A DNA stretch of 64,000 nucleotides from CAWKDC01 sp964383495 (GTDB taxonomy: Bacteria; Pseudomonadota; Gammaproteobacteria; JABCZS01), in the NCBI GenBank assembly GCA_964383495.1, contig CAYLHG010000005.1, forward strand, positions 1 to 64,000, written 5' to 3'. The notes under the pieces are model-generated. The model did no database searches. It saw only the letters and a program-made list of their open reading frames with translations, and was not told the DNA's origin. Below are positions 34,391 through 43,104 of this stretch, piece by piece. The position numbers and the translations under genes were made by a program. Position 1 is the first letter of the stretch; every line of letters begins with the position of its first letter.

Positions 34391-34419
34391 ATTGTCCTCA
34401 AAGCGCGGAATTCTGTCAA
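34391..34419 (-). promoter_or_regulatory. Sigma70-like promoter of the tRNA-tuf operon
   Basis: On the minus strand a consensus TTGACA (34419-34414) is 17 bases from GACAAT (34396-34391). GC-containing GAGTGCC follows as discriminator, and the tRNA-Tyr 5' end is about 50 bases on. The region 34340-34515 holds no gene. Confidence 0.65.
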
Positions 34420-34515
34420 GAGGTAATATTAAAAATAAAGTATTTTTATCAGTGCACTTATTGTCATAGAGTTTGGAATGCGTTTAGGCCTAACAAAATT
34501 TGCACGTTCCTCAGA

Positions 34516-35031
34516 TTATGGGTGCCCATAACCTATAGTTCTGTATTCGTCAGGGCTTAATAAGCTCACGGAATTTGGCTGATGTGCTGCCAAAACTTTC
34601 TGATTAAAAGCGGAAAGCGCACGCGTTGGATCATTCTCCCCATTTTCATTTACATTATAAGTAGCTAATAACACCAAATTTGCTGCATGTACTGCTGATG
34701 CATCCACATTCGCAGGCAACTGACCGGCTAATTCATTCATTAATGCTGTCAAACTTACAAGGGAGCCTACTTGAGTCACAGTAGCATAAATTGCTTGTGC
34801 AATGCTCAGGTTCACCATGGATGACCCTATCCAAACAGTAATAGGGTGATTTTCTGCATCAGCGAGCCAACTATACGCCTCAGGCCACTCTTTTTGCAAC
34901 CCATTGAAATAGCTCAGAAGCAAAGAGCTACGCCCTTCCAATAAATTAACCTGGCTATTACCTAGGTTGACTATATGAGCTATGCTAACCATTTCTGCTA
35001 ACAGCTGTTCTTCTTTGGACGGTTGCGACAT
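34516..35031 (-). CDS. Hypothetical protein
   Basis: A 171-residue, mostly helical, soluble-looking protein (MSQPSKEEQLLAEMVSIAHI ... DEYRTIGYGHP) with GGGGA 5 bases before ATG. It has no signal peptide and no clear membrane segment. The middle (WIGSSMVNLSIAQAIYATVT) is mildly hydrophobic. I recognise no family and no catalytic motif. It stands alone between the tRNA operon, which reads in the same direction, and divergent dacA. Base use looks similar to the neighbours. Confidence 0.6.
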   Translation of the reverse strand: MSQPSKEEQLLAEMVSIAHIVNLGNSQVNLLEGRSSLLLSYFNGLQKEWPEAYSWLADAENHPITVWIGSSMVNLSIAQAIYATVTQVGSLVSLTALMNELAGQLPANVDASAVHAANLVLLATYNVNENGENDPTRALSAFNQKVLAAHQPNSVSLLSPDEYRTIGYGHP

Positions 35032-35122
35032 ATATCCCCCTGGTGGAGTGATTAAACTAACATTTTCGATGATGATCCGTCAAGTCCCCATGGGTTAGCC
35101 TAATTTTGGCAAAAGAACAGGC

Positions 35123-35160
35123 CTTACGCAACATGGCGGAATTCCATCATTTTGCGTAAG
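35123..35160. repeat. Inverted repeat upstream of dacA
   Basis: CTTACGCAA ... TTGCGTAAG (9-base arms) with a nested ATGG...CCAT, 38 bases in all. It lies in the divergent gap between the hypothetical gene and dacA. It could be an operator or a mobile-element remnant. It is not a member of the GCGCAT family. Confidence 0.5.
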
Positions 35161-35243
35161 TCCTAAAGAAGATGCGCTCTAAGTTCTATTTTTAGTATAA
35201 AATAGGAGAAATTTTGACAGTTTTGCTTGGAGGCACGATTACC

Positions 35244-36452
35244 ATGTTAAAAAAATTACTCTTAATTTTTGCATCTTGCTTAATAACTCAAATCCTCTTA
35301 GCTGCACCCACGCCTGCCCCACAACTTCCTATCCCAGCACCGCCAGACTTAGGCGCCAAAGCTTATGTATTACAAGACAACGAAAGCGGGCAAATCATCG
35401 TCGACCATAATGGCTCAGAGCGCCTTCCTCCTGCCAGCCTCACTAAAATGATGACAGTCTATGTAGTAGACCACGAAATTGCTGCTGGGCGCTTAAAACT
35501 TGACGACCCTATTCTCATCAGTGAAAAAGCGTGGCGCTCTGAAGGCTCGCGCATGTTTGTGAATGTCAACACCACTGTGCCTGCGCGTGACCTTCTCAAT
35601 GGCGTGATTATTCAATCCGGTAATGATGCATCTATTGCTTTTGCAGAGCATATTGCTGGCACAGAATCTGCTTTCGCAGACCAAATGAACGCTTATGCAA
35701 AAGCGTTAGGCATGAAAAACACACATTTTATGAATGCAACCGGTATGCCTGACCCCGACCACTACACGACTGCGGAAGACATGGCTATTTTAGCACGCGC
35801 GATTGTTCGGGAATTTCCAGAAACATACAAAATTTATTCTCAAAAAGATTTCTTATATAACAGCATCAAGCAAAGTAACCGCAATACATTGTTGTGGCGC
35901 GATGATACTGTTGACGGAATTAAAACTGGCCATACAGAAGATGCTGGCTACTGCTTAGTAGCTTCTGCAAAACGCAGCAACACGCGCTTTAATGCCGTCA
36001 TTCTAGGCGCTGCTACAGAACAAGCACGCGCAGAGCAAGCGCAAAGTTTATTAAATTACGGATTTCGTTTTTATAGAACACAACCCTTATTAATAGGTAA
36101 TAAAGCTATTGCGGAAGCGCAAGTGTATCAAGGTAAAATATCAAAATTACCTGTGGGTGTTGAAAAAGATTTGGCAGTGACATTACCGCAAAATCAAACA
36201 CAACCGCTGAGCTCTTCACTCACACTCCAAAACGATCTTCGTGCACCTATCACGCGCGGGCAAGTGGTAGGCGAACTCGCGATCACGATCAATGATAAAG
36301 TGATTGTACAAACACCGATCATTGCTTTGCAGGAAGTAGAGCCTGCTGGATGGTTCGGGCGTTTCATCGGATGGATAAAATTATTTTTCAAAGGTATTTT
36401 TAGCAAAGGAAAAAGCGCACCGATGGTAGAAGGAATTGCACTCACGCCATGA
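35244..36452 (+). CDS. dacA: D-alanyl-D-alanine carboxypeptidase (PBP5/6 type)
   Basis: A 402-residue peptidoglycan DD-carboxypeptidase that trims the terminal D-Ala from pentapeptide stems. It starts at MLKKLLLIFASC (GGAGG 10 bases before) with a signal peptide of about 20 residues. The active-site motifs are S65-L-T-K68 (PPASLTKMMT), SGN (IIQSGNDAS) and KTG (DGIKTGHTED). A C-terminal amphipathic helix (GWFGRFIGWIKLFFKGIFSK) is the expected inner-membrane anchor. The stop overlaps the dat start (ATGA). Its D-Ala product pairs logically with the D-amino-acid aminotransferase that follows. Confidence 0.95.
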   Translation: MLKKLLLIFASCLITQILLAAPTPAPQLPIPAPPDLGAKAYVLQDNESGQIIVDHNGSERLPPASLTKMMTVYVVDHEIAAGRLKLDDPILISEKAWRSEGSRMFVNVNTTVPARDLLNGVIIQSGNDASIAFAEHIAGTESAFADQMNAYAKALGMKNTHFMNATGMPDPDHYTTAEDMAILARAIVREFPETYKIYSQKDFLYNSIKQSNRNTLLWRDDTVDGIKTGHTEDAGYCLVASAKRSNTRFNAVILGAATEQARAEQAQSLLNYGFRFYRTQPLLIGNKAIAEAQVYQGKISKLPVGVEKDLAVTLPQNQTQPLSSSLTLQNDLRAPITRGQVVGELAITINDKVIVQTPIIALQEVEPAGWFGRFIGWIKLFFKGIFSKGKSAPMVEGIALTP

Positions 36453-37291
36453 ATACTGTTTTTTTAAATGGCACGCTCATGCCTGCGCACGAAGCGCGTA
36501 TCTCTCCGTTTGACAGAGGCTTTTTGTTCGGCGATGGCGTTTATGAAGTCGTGCCATTTTATGAGGAACGCGCATTCGGGTGGGATGCACATATATTGCG
36601 CTTTGAACGCAGCCTTGAGGCGGTGAACATTCCCAACCCATATGCTGCACAAGAATGGCGCGATATGGCGAAACAATTACTCAAAGCCAACGGCGGTACG
36701 CAATTGATGTATTGGCAAGTAACACGAGGTGTTTCTCAGCCACGAAAGCAAACATTTGTTCCACCTCTTGTACCCACTGTTTTTGCCAGCAGTGCTGCTT
36801 TCACGCCAGTGAATACAGTTGGCTCCTCTGCTATTACAGTAACAGACGATCGTTGGCGAAACTGTTATATCAAGTCACTTAATTTACTGCCGAATGTATT
36901 AGCCATGCAAACTGCGAAAGATCAAGGTGCTGTAGAAGCTATTCTAGTGCGTGATGGCTACGTAACAGAAGGCGCTAGCAGCAGTGTTTTCGTGATCAAA
37001 AATAATACTGTGCTGACAGCACCATTAGATGGATCTATTTTGAGTGGAACCAGCCGAAGCTTTCTCATTCAAGTCCTAAAAGAATTAGGGACTCCGGCCA
37101 TAGAACACGTGATTCCAGCAGAAACTTTGCACAATGCAGATGAAATTTGGATCACTTCTGTGGGGAAAGAAATCACGCCGATTACCCTGCTCAATCATAA
37201 ACCGGTTGGCAGCGGAAAGTCTGGGCCTCTGTGGGAACACATTTACCCTCTTTATCAAAGCCGTATTGAACATGAAGCAAAATCCTTGTGA
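36449..37291 (+). CDS. dat: D-amino-acid (D-alanine) aminotransferase, PLP fold type IV
   Basis: A 280-residue class-IV aminotransferase. It has FDRGFLFGDGVYEVVPFYEE at the N-terminus and the PLP lysine in CYIKSLNLLPNVLAMQTAKD. The family signature reads VTEGASSSVFVIKNNTVLTA and the phosphate-binding end ILSGTSRSFLIQV. It interconverts D-Ala and 2-oxoglutarate with pyruvate and D-Glu, supplying peptidoglycan precursors. It is translationally coupled to dacA by ATGA, and its 3' end overlaps lipB by 20 bases. A branched-chain or 4-amino-4-deoxychorismate relative is possible, but the context favours dat. Confidence 0.85.
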   Translation: MNTVFLNGTLMPAHEARISPFDRGFLFGDGVYEVVPFYEERAFGWDAHILRFERSLEAVNIPNPYAAQEWRDMAKQLLKANGGTQLMYWQVTRGVSQPRKQTFVPPLVPTVFASSAAFTPVNTVGSSAITVTDDRWRNCYIKSLNLLPNVLAMQTAKDQGAVEAILVRDGYVTEGASSSVFVIKNNTVLTAPLDGSILSGTSRSFLIQVLKELGTPAIEHVIPAETLHNADEIWITSVGKEITPITLLNHKPVGSGKSGPLWEHIYPLYQSRIEHEAKSL

Positions 37292-37913
37292 TGTGATCAT
37301 TCGCACGTTGGGCGCAGTCCCGTATCTTTCTGCTTGGGAGCAGATGCGCATTTTCACTGAAACACGCACGCCTGACACCAGTGATGAAATTTGGTGTCTT
37401 TCACATCCTAGTGTTTTCACGCAAGGGCAAGCTGGTAAATCAGAGCATTTATTAGACCCAGGCGATATTGAGGTGATTCAAACTGATCGTGGTGGCCAGG
37501 TCACATACCATGGGCCGGGGCAACTGATCCTTTACTTCCTGATTGATTTAAAACGAAAACATTGGGGCATACGTCAGCTAGTTAATACGATTGAAGACGC
37601 TGTAATAGCCATGTTGGCAGCCGACCACATCAAAGCGCACCGCCTCGAAAAAGCGCCGGGAGTCTATGTGGACAATGCTAAAATCTGCTCGCTAGGACTG
37701 AGAGTAAAAAAAGGATGCAGTTACCACGGATTAGCGCTGAATGTGAATATGGACCTTTCCCCTTTTAAAAAAATTAATCCCTGTGGGTACAAAGGGTTAG
37801 AGGTTTGCCAAACGACCGATTTCGGGGGGGCGGCAACACTGGAAGAGGCGCAGGAGAGATTGTTGGCGCAATTGATTCCACTTTTCGGGTATAATTCTGT
37901 GAGCACACCGTAG
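37272..37913 (+). CDS. lipB: Octanoyl-[acyl carrier protein]:protein octanoyltransferase
   Basis: A 213-residue protein. It moves octanoate from ACP to lipoyl domains, the first step of lipoate synthesis. Motifs are QTDRGGQVTYHGPGQL, the catalytic Lys in VDNAKICSLGLRVKKG and the catalytic Cys in INPCGYKGLEV. I start it at MKQNPCDVIIRTLG, inside the end of dat; the longer frame would run 46 codons back through dat and is rejected. The ribosome site is weak, so coupling to dat is likely. Targets encoded nearby include PdhC. Confidence 0.93.
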   Translation: MKQNPCDVIIRTLGAVPYLSAWEQMRIFTETRTPDTSDEIWCLSHPSVFTQGQAGKSEHLLDPGDIEVIQTDRGGQVTYHGPGQLILYFLIDLKRKHWGIRQLVNTIEDAVIAMLAADHIKAHRLEKAPGVYVDNAKICSLGLRVKKGCSYHGLALNVNMDLSPFKKINPCGYKGLEVCQTTDFGGAATLEEAQERLLAQLIPLFGYNSVSTP

Positions 37914-37957
37914 GAGCGCATAATCCCGGGTCAAGCCCAGGATTATGCGCTCCTACG
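37909..37957. repeat. Palindromic repeat, copy 6, between lipB and lipA
   Basis: CGTAGGAGCGCATAATCC (37909-37926) and its exact reverse complement at 37940-37957, 18-base arms with a 13-base spacer. The left arm covers the lipB stop codon. It lies 26 bases before the lipA start and could affect mRNA stability or lipA translation. Confidence 0.85.
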
Positions 37958-37983
37958 AAGCATGATTAAAATCAGGAGAGCAC

Positions 37984-38922
37984 ATGAGCAGCCATGAAAA
38001 ACAACGCGGTTTTGAGAAACTCTCCCGCATTCCTATTAAAATAGAAGCTCAGCCTATCATGAAAAAGCCAGATTGGATCCGCATCCGTCTACCTTCTCAA
38101 CAAAACATCGATGCTGTCACTAAAATGCTGCGCCAAAACCGTTTACATAGCGTGTGTGAAGAAGCCTCCTGCCCTAATCTCCCCGAATGTTTCAGTAAGG
38201 GCACAGCCACATTTATGATCATGGGGGATAAATGCACGCGCCGCTGTAGTTTTTGTGATGTAGCGCACGGAAGACCTGATCCGCTTGATGTGAATGAACC
38301 AGAAAATTTAGCAAATGCTATTCATACGATGGGGCTGAAATACGTGGTAATCACTTCTGTTGACAGAGATGATTTGCGCGACGGTGGCGCTGCGCATTTT
38401 GCTGCATGTATCAAAGCAACACGCGAAAAAAATCCAGGCATTCGCGTAGAAATTTTAGTGCCGGATTTTCGTGGCAAAAACCGTCGACAAATTGCGGTTG
38501 ATATTCTTGCTACAGAACCCCCGGATGTGTTCAATCATAATATTGAAACTGTGCCACGTTTATATGCACCTGTTCGGCCTGGATCGGATTATCAATGGTC
38601 ATTATTATTATTGAAAGAATTTAAAGCACGTTTTCCCAATATTCCGACAAAGTCTGGAATCATGTTAGGGTTGGGCGAAACATTAGATGAAGTGCGAGAA
38701 GTCATGCGTGATTTGCGTGCACATGATGTCAACATGATCACCATCGGACAATACTTGCAGCCTTCTCGTCATCACATTCCTGTAGCGCGTTATGTTACGC
38801 CGGCAGAATTTGATCAATTACGTCAAGACGGCGAAGCGATGGGCTTTACGAATGTTGCCAGTGGGCCGTTGGTGCGTTCGTCATACCACGCAGACAAACA
38901 GGCGGATGGGATTGTCAAATAA
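37984..38922 (+). CDS. lipA: Lipoyl synthase (radical SAM)
   Basis: A 312-residue enzyme that inserts two sulfurs into octanoyl-lysine. The auxiliary cluster is CEEASCPNLPEC, the radical-SAM cluster is CTRRCSFC, and the conserved C-terminal RSSYHA Ser ligand is present (VRSSYHADKQ). The start MSSHEKQRGFEK has AGGAGA 5 bases before. It forms the lipoate pathway with lipB. The 3' end overlaps convergent orn by 8 bases. Confidence 0.97.
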   Translation: MSSHEKQRGFEKLSRIPIKIEAQPIMKKPDWIRIRLPSQQNIDAVTKMLRQNRLHSVCEEASCPNLPECFSKGTATFMIMGDKCTRRCSFCDVAHGRPDPLDVNEPENLANAIHTMGLKYVVITSVDRDDLRDGGAAHFAACIKATREKNPGIRVEILVPDFRGKNRRQIAVDILATEPPDVFNHNIETVPRLYAPVRPGSDYQWSLLLLKEFKARFPNIPTKSGIMLGLGETLDEVREVMRDLRAHDVNMITIGQYLQPSRHHIPVARYVTPAEFDQLRQDGEAMGFTNVASGPLVRSSYHADKQADGIVK

Positions 38923-39466
38923 GCCATTCCTGCCTGTAATATCTCAACTCTTCTACTGATGCTCTAATATCACTCAACGCTCTATGATCTTCAGATTTTT
39001 TGATCTGGCCAAATAATTCAGGGCGCCAACGTTTAGCTAACTCTTTAATCGTGCTCACATCGATATGTCGATAATGAAAATAGGCTTCTAATTTCGGCAT
39101 ATACCGCGCCAGAAAGCGGCGATCTGTGCAAATAGTGTTGCCACACATGGGTGACGTTTTTGCTTCCACCCACTTTTCTAAAAAATCTAATGTTTGTTGT
39201 TCTGCCATTTCTGTCGTAATACGACTGGTGCGAACACGATCTACCAATCCCGTCATGGTATGTTGTTTTGTATTCCATGCATCCATATTATCCAAGAAAT
39301 GCTCTTCTTGATAAATCACTAATTCGGGCCCGCTTGCTAGTTCATTCAAATTGCTGTCCGTGATTAACGTTGCTATTTCAATAATGCGCTCTTTATTTTC
39401 ATCCAGACCTGTCATTTCAAGGTCAATCCAAATTAAGTTTGTCTTCTTATCCACTCTATCCCTCAT
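38915..39466 (-). CDS. orn: Oligoribonuclease
   Basis: A 183-residue DEDDh exonuclease that finishes off 2-5-nt RNAs and pGpG. Motifs are LIWIDLEMTGLDENKERI, GNTICTDRRFLARYMP and HRALSDIRASVEEL. The ATG of MRDRVDKKTN is used; a GTG four codons on with AGGGA before it is an alternative start. It is a conserved single-copy gene in gammaproteobacteria. Confidence 0.95.
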   Translation of the reverse strand: MRDRVDKKTNLIWIDLEMTGLDENKERIIEIATLITDSNLNELASGPELVIYQEEHFLDNMDAWNTKQHTMTGLVDRVRTSRITTEMAEQQTLDFLEKWVEAKTSPMCGNTICTDRRFLARYMPKLEAYFHYRHIDVSTIKELAKRWRPELFGQIKKSEDHRALSDIRASVEELRYYRQEWLI

Positions 39467-39504
39467 ATACGTATGTAAACACAGTGACGCAACGATAGCA
39501 TAAT

Positions 39505-40305
39505 TTACGTAAAAATTCCAAGCTGATAAAAATGGTCTACAGGCCCATTACCTTTTCCAATCGTATTATCTTGGGATGCTTTGATTGCCCCCCATAAATA
39601 TTGTTTAGCTTTTTCACAAGCTTCGAATATAGGTAATCCTCGTGCAAGGTAAGCGCATATTGCAGCGGATAAAGTACATCCTGTGCCATGTGTATTAGAA
39701 GAAGCAATACGCTCAGCTTTCAACACATGACTGTTTCCTTTCTGATCCATCCATCTGTCGTTTGATTGAAAACCCAAAGCGTGTCCACCTTTTAATAATA
39801 AAAATTGCGATCCTAATGTTAACAAAGATCGAGATAATAATATTTCATCTTCTTCGTAACCCACCAATTGATACGCCTCCGGCAAATTTGGTGTAACTAT
39901 CGTTGCTAATGGGATTAATTTTTCTTTTAAGGCTATGACTGCTTCGGGTAACAATAACGCATCTCCACTCTTAGCAACCATCACAGGATCTAAAACAATC
40001 GGAATATTTTTAGCATATTTTTTTAAAAAATCAGAAACCAATATAATAATTTCCGATGAAAACAACATCCCTATTTTAATGCTATCAGGGATGATATCAT
40101 CAAAAATAGCTTCTAACTGCTCTTCAATGCAACGTAGTGGAATATCATAACAACCTCGCACACCACAAGTGTTTTGAACAGGCAATGCTGTTAACACTGA
40201 CATTCCATAACACCCTAATGCGGAAAACGTTTTTAAATCTGCTTGCATCCCAGCACCACCTGATCCATCAAACCCTGCAATTGAAAGACATTTGTATTCC
40301 ATCAT
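39505..40305 (-). CDS. thiD: Hydroxymethylpyrimidine/phosphomethylpyrimidine kinase
   Basis: A 266-residue ribokinase-family enzyme that makes HMP-PP. It has SIAGFDGSGGAGMQADLKTF, VLDPVMVAKSGDALL and the catalytic Asp turn SSNTHGTGCTLSAAI. It starts at MMEYKCLSIAG with GAGG 6 bases before. It is the last gene of thiE-thiM-thiD, one base after thiM. No thiC, thiG or thiF is seen, so the cluster looks like precursor salvage. Confidence 0.95.
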   Translation of the reverse strand: MMEYKCLSIAGFDGSGGAGMQADLKTFSALGCYGMSVLTALPVQNTCGVRGCYDIPLRCIEEQLEAIFDDIIPDSIKIGMLFSSEIIILVSDFLKKYAKNIPIVLDPVMVAKSGDALLLPEAVIALKEKLIPLATIVTPNLPEAYQLVGYEEDEILLSRSLLTLGSQFLLLKGGHALGFQSNDRWMDQKGNSHVLKAERIASSNTHGTGCTLSAAICAYLARGLPIFEACEKAKQYLWGAIKASQDNTIGKGNGPVDHFYQLGIFT

Positions 40306-40306
40306 A

Positions 40307-41095
40307 TTATGCCTCACGAAGCATCAACATATTCATTTCTTCAAAATCAGCAGCATATAACGCATCAATAAAATGAGCTCGAAAAGTGCCAGGATGGTTT
40401 GTTTTTTGATTCGCAATATTTCCACATAAACCAAAATATGCTGTAGCTATTGTAGATGCTTCAAAAAAATCATTATTAATAGCGCAGAAGGCAGCAATGA
40501 CAGCAGTCAACGCGCACCCCATTCCTGTGATATAAGGCATCAGATGGGAACCAAATTTTAACGATATTTCCATTTCTCCATCTGTTACAAAATCCTCTTC
40601 ACCGCTCACCAGAACAATCCCTTGAAAGGTTTTTGCAAGCTTGATCGCGGATAATGTTGCATCTTGTGTTTTTTTTAAAGATTCGACCCCTAATGTTTTT
40701 TCATTTGGATTAACTAAAGATAATATTTCGCTGGCATTACCTCTCACTACATTTGAAAATGTTAGCAACGATCTGGAAGCATTAGTACGTACTTTGCTTG
40801 CTCCTGAACCTACCGGATCTAACACAATAGGCTTTTTTTGCTTTTTCGCTAAAGAAACTGCATCATGAAAAATTTTTAAAGTATACATATCCAGCGTACC
40901 AATATTAATATAAAGTGCTTGGCTTATCTCTATTAATTCTTCCAGCTCACTACCTTCATGACACATGATGGGCGCAGCGCCCAATGCTAACAAACTATTT
41001 GCCGTAAAATCCATGGTGACATAATTTGTTAAACAAAGCACCACTGGCTTAGTTGACCTCAATTTTTCAATTTGAAAAGACATTTCTGTTATCAT
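40307..41095 (-). CDS. thiM: Hydroxyethylthiazole kinase
   Basis: A 262-residue kinase that phosphorylates salvaged thiazole (THZ to THZ-P). It has CLTNYVTMDFTANSLLALGA, IVLDPVGSGASKVR, VVRGNASEI and the active-site GMGCALTAVIAAF. The Cys in GMGCALT is the usual ThiM residue. It starts at ATG with GGAG 7 bases before, overlapping a TTG. It lies 3 bases after thiE. Confidence 0.95.
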   Translation of the reverse strand: MITEMSFQIEKLRSTKPVVLCLTNYVTMDFTANSLLALGAAPIMCHEGSELEELIEISQALYINIGTLDMYTLKIFHDAVSLAKKQKKPIVLDPVGSGASKVRTNASRSLLTFSNVVRGNASEILSLVNPNEKTLGVESLKKTQDATLSAIKLAKTFQGIVLVSGEEDFVTDGEMEISLKFGSHLMPYITGMGCALTAVIAAFCAINNDFFEASTIATAYFGLCGNIANQKTNHPGTFRAHFIDALYAADFEEMNMLMLREA

Positions 41096-41098
41096 CAA

Positions 41099-41770
41099 TT
41101 AACTCCTTAAATAATTAATTTTTCTAGAACTTGATTTTATTTCCATTTCTTCTTTTAACATGAGTGCTGCATAATAAGGATCAGCTGCATCATGAATCGC
41201 ACCAATTACTGCAATACCTTCTACACCTGAACGCATGATCTCTCTTACATTGTCTCTATTAATACCACCAATGGCTGTCACAGGATGGGAAGCATGATTA
41301 ACAATTTGCTTCAATCCTTCTAATCCCCACATTTTTTTACAATCAGGTTTTGTTTTACTAGGATAAACGGCACTCGCCGTCACATAATTTATTGCGTCAA
41401 TTTTTCTACTGATCGATAATTCCGATAAACTTTCAATAGATAATCCTATGATTTTTTCCGGCCCCAATATTTTTCTTGCTTCGATGGGGCTCATATCTTG
41501 TTGGCCTAAATGAACACCTTCGGCATCAATGGCGCGCGCAATTTCAACAAAATCATTAATAATTAACGGCACATTCCACGGCTTTAATAATTTTTTTAAT
41601 GCGATTGCTTTTTCTTTGATAATATCAGGGTCGCCGTCTTCTTCCCGCAATTGCACCATGGTCACGCCACCACGTACCGCACGTTCAATAAAGGATAAAT
41701 ACTCCCCAAAAGATTGATGTTTAACGTGGGTTAATAAGCAGAGTTTTAATACAGTATTGAGATTTTTCAT
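41099..41770 (-). CDS. thiE: Thiamine-phosphate synthase
   Basis: A 223-residue TIM-barrel enzyme that joins HMP-PP and THZ-P. It has VTMVQLREEDGD (pyrophosphate/Mg site), LIINDFVEIARAIDAEGVHL, GQQDMSPIEARKILG and the phosphate loop PVTAIGGINRDNV. The start is the ATG of MKNLNTVLKL; a longer frame 20 codons upstream runs through the riboswitch expression platform and is rejected. The GAAGGAAA ribosome site lies within a stable hairpin. Confidence 0.94.
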   Translation of the reverse strand: MKNLNTVLKLCLLTHVKHQSFGEYLSFIERAVRGGVTMVQLREEDGDPDIIKEKAIALKKLLKPWNVPLIINDFVEIARAIDAEGVHLGQQDMSPIEARKILGPEKIIGLSIESLSELSISRKIDAINYVTASAVYPSKTKPDCKKMWGLEGLKQIVNHASHPVTAIGGINRDNVREIMRSGVEGIAVIGAIHDAADPYYAALMLKEEMEIKSSSRKINYLRS

Positions 41771-41777
41771 GACAACA

Positions 41778-41803
41778 TTTCCTTCAAAAAATTGTGAAGG
41801 AAA
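41778..41803 (-). promoter_or_regulatory. Shine-Dalgarno-sequestering hairpin of thiE
   Basis: TTTCCTTCA and TGAAGGAAA form a perfect 9-bp stem around an 8-base loop. The 3' arm contains the thiE ribosome site. A second hairpin just upstream (AAGC-AACGCC...GGCGTT-T-GCTT, about 41812-41846) could compete. Together they look like the translational expression platform of the riboswitch. Confidence 0.6.
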
Positions 41804-41852
41804 TGAAAAGAAGCAAGCAAACGCCATCATTGATAGGCGTTGCTTTTCTTCA

Positions 41853-41930
41853 CACTTCCTCCGCAGGCATTAACCAGAGCAGGTTCTAAGGGTATGTCTC
41901 AGCCGATAAAAATATCAGCACCCCTGGTGA
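41853..41930 (-). promoter_or_regulatory. TPP riboswitch (THI element)
   Basis: The minus strand shows the conserved TPP aptamer parts in order: CAGGGGTGC, GGCTGAGA, ATACCC, GAACCTG and CTGGTTAATGCCTGCG-GAGG. It lies 83 bases before thiE. Binding of thiamine pyrophosphate should lower expression of thiEMD. Confidence 0.93.
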
Positions 41931-41941
41931 ACTGAAAACAA

Positions 41942-41969
41942 GATATACTAAATTACAGATGCGTGTCAA
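41942..41969 (-). promoter_or_regulatory. Sigma70-like promoter of the thi operon
   Basis: On the minus strand TTGACA (41969-41964) and TATATC (41947-41942) are 16 bases apart, just ahead of the riboswitch. The -35 box overlaps the 3' end of the hydrolase gene. Confidence 0.55.
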
Positions 41970-42697
41970 GACGCAATCAGTGATTTAACTGTTTGCGCTA
42001 ATAATTTTAATTGAGGATCTGTTGATAAACGATGATCACCATCTTTAACAAGTATCACTCTCACATCTTGGGAAGTCGCAAGTTCCGAAATCTTCAACGC
42101 TTTTTTCCAAAACACTTCTTTGTCTTCCATGCCTTGCAATAATCGTATCGGACAGCGAATATCAATTTTATCATGCAACAAATTATGTGTTTTAGCTTCA
42201 GTCAATAATGTTTTTGAAATAGGATAAGGATGTCCTTCCACTCCTGAAGAAAAATAACAAATGCCATCTTCTTCTAACGCTTTGACTTGCTCTGGGCTTA
42301 AGCGTGCAAAATCTTCTAAAAAATCAGGCGCGGCGGCAACAGCGACTAAACCACACACACGTTTAGGACGAGCTAAGGCTGCGAGTAACATCAACCATCC
42401 TCCCATGCTTGATCCTACTAAAATTTGCGGGCCGGTTGTTAATTCATCGATAACTTGCAATGCATTTTCAAGCCAACGCCCTAGTGTGCCATCTACAAAA
42501 TCTCCTTCAGAAGCACCGTGCCCAAAATAATCAAAGCGCACAAAAGCATTTCCCCATTCGCGGCATTGCGCTTCTAAATAGGTTGCTTTACTGCCCGTCA
42601 TATCTGAGCGAAACCCACCTAAAAATACAACACCCGGGCCTTTGCCTTCTGTTTTACAATAAGCAATCTTTGAGCCGTTAGGATCAATTAACTCCAT
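41966..42697 (-). CDS. Alpha/beta hydrolase
   Basis: A 243-residue serine hydrolase. The nucleophile elbow is GSSMGGW (Ser97), the oxyanion strand is GVVFLGGFRSDMTGSK, and the C-terminal pair is LLQGMEDKEVFW (Asp) and KDGDHRLS (His). The GFRSDMTGSKA...D.FGHG.S.G pattern is that of the ABHD10/palmitoyl-thioesterase-like and 'esterase' group common in alphaproteobacteria and Legionellales. The substrate is unknown. It starts ATG behind AGGGA, 5 bases after vapC, perhaps co-transcribed with vapBC. Confidence 0.85.
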   Translation of the reverse strand: MELIDPNGSKIAYCKTEGKGPGVVFLGGFRSDMTGSKATYLEAQCREWGNAFVRFDYFGHGASEGDFVDGTLGRWLENALQVIDELTTGPQILVGSSMGGWLMLLAALARPKRVCGLVAVAAAPDFLEDFARLSPEQVKALEEDGICYFSSGVEGHPYPISKTLLTEAKTHNLLHDKIDIRCPIRLLQGMEDKEVFWKKALKISELATSQDVRVILVKDGDHRLSTDPQLKLLAQTVKSLIAS

Positions 42698-42702
42698 TAC
42701 TA

Positions 42703-43104
42703 TTATCCCTCTTCCTCGATTAAAGAAACCTGTTGAATATGCAATTTATTTGCCTTTTTCACTAATTTTTTATCAAAGCTAATGAATTTTTTTGCACTAG
42801 CACTAGAAACAATGTGCACAGCATCTCCGAAATCCATGCCTTTTTGGTAAAGCATAATAGCAAATGCTACACGGGATGATTCCTCAACAGTAATACTGGA
42901 AACATTTAATAAATTTTTGAAAGCCTCAGCAATACGCTCGGATATAAAACCGTAACAAGCTCGCAATACCCATTCACATTCTAATAATACAGTTTTAGAA
43001 ATAAAAATATGATTTTTTCCAAATAAATTTGCTGCACTGCTAGCCTGCTTTTTATCATCATTTACTAATAAACGCACTAAAACATTCGTATCAACACCTA
43101 TCAT
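42703..43104 (-). CDS. vapC: VapC-type PIN-domain toxin (ribonuclease)
   Basis: A 133-residue PIN domain. The acidic set is Asp5 (GVDTNVLVRLL), Glu42/44 (LLECEWVLRA), Asp91/94 (KGMDFGDAVH) and Asp111 (FISFDKKL). It would cut RNA, often initiator tRNA. It overlaps the antitoxin gene by ATGA, the normal vapBC arrangement. All catalytic acids appear intact, so the toxin is probably active. Confidence 0.92.
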   Translation of the reverse strand: MIGVDTNVLVRLLVNDDKKQASSAANLFGKNHIFISKTVLLECEWVLRACYGFISERIAEAFKNLLNVSSITVEESSRVAFAIMLYQKGMDFGDAVHIVSSASAKKFISFDKKLVKKANKLHIQQVSLIEEEG

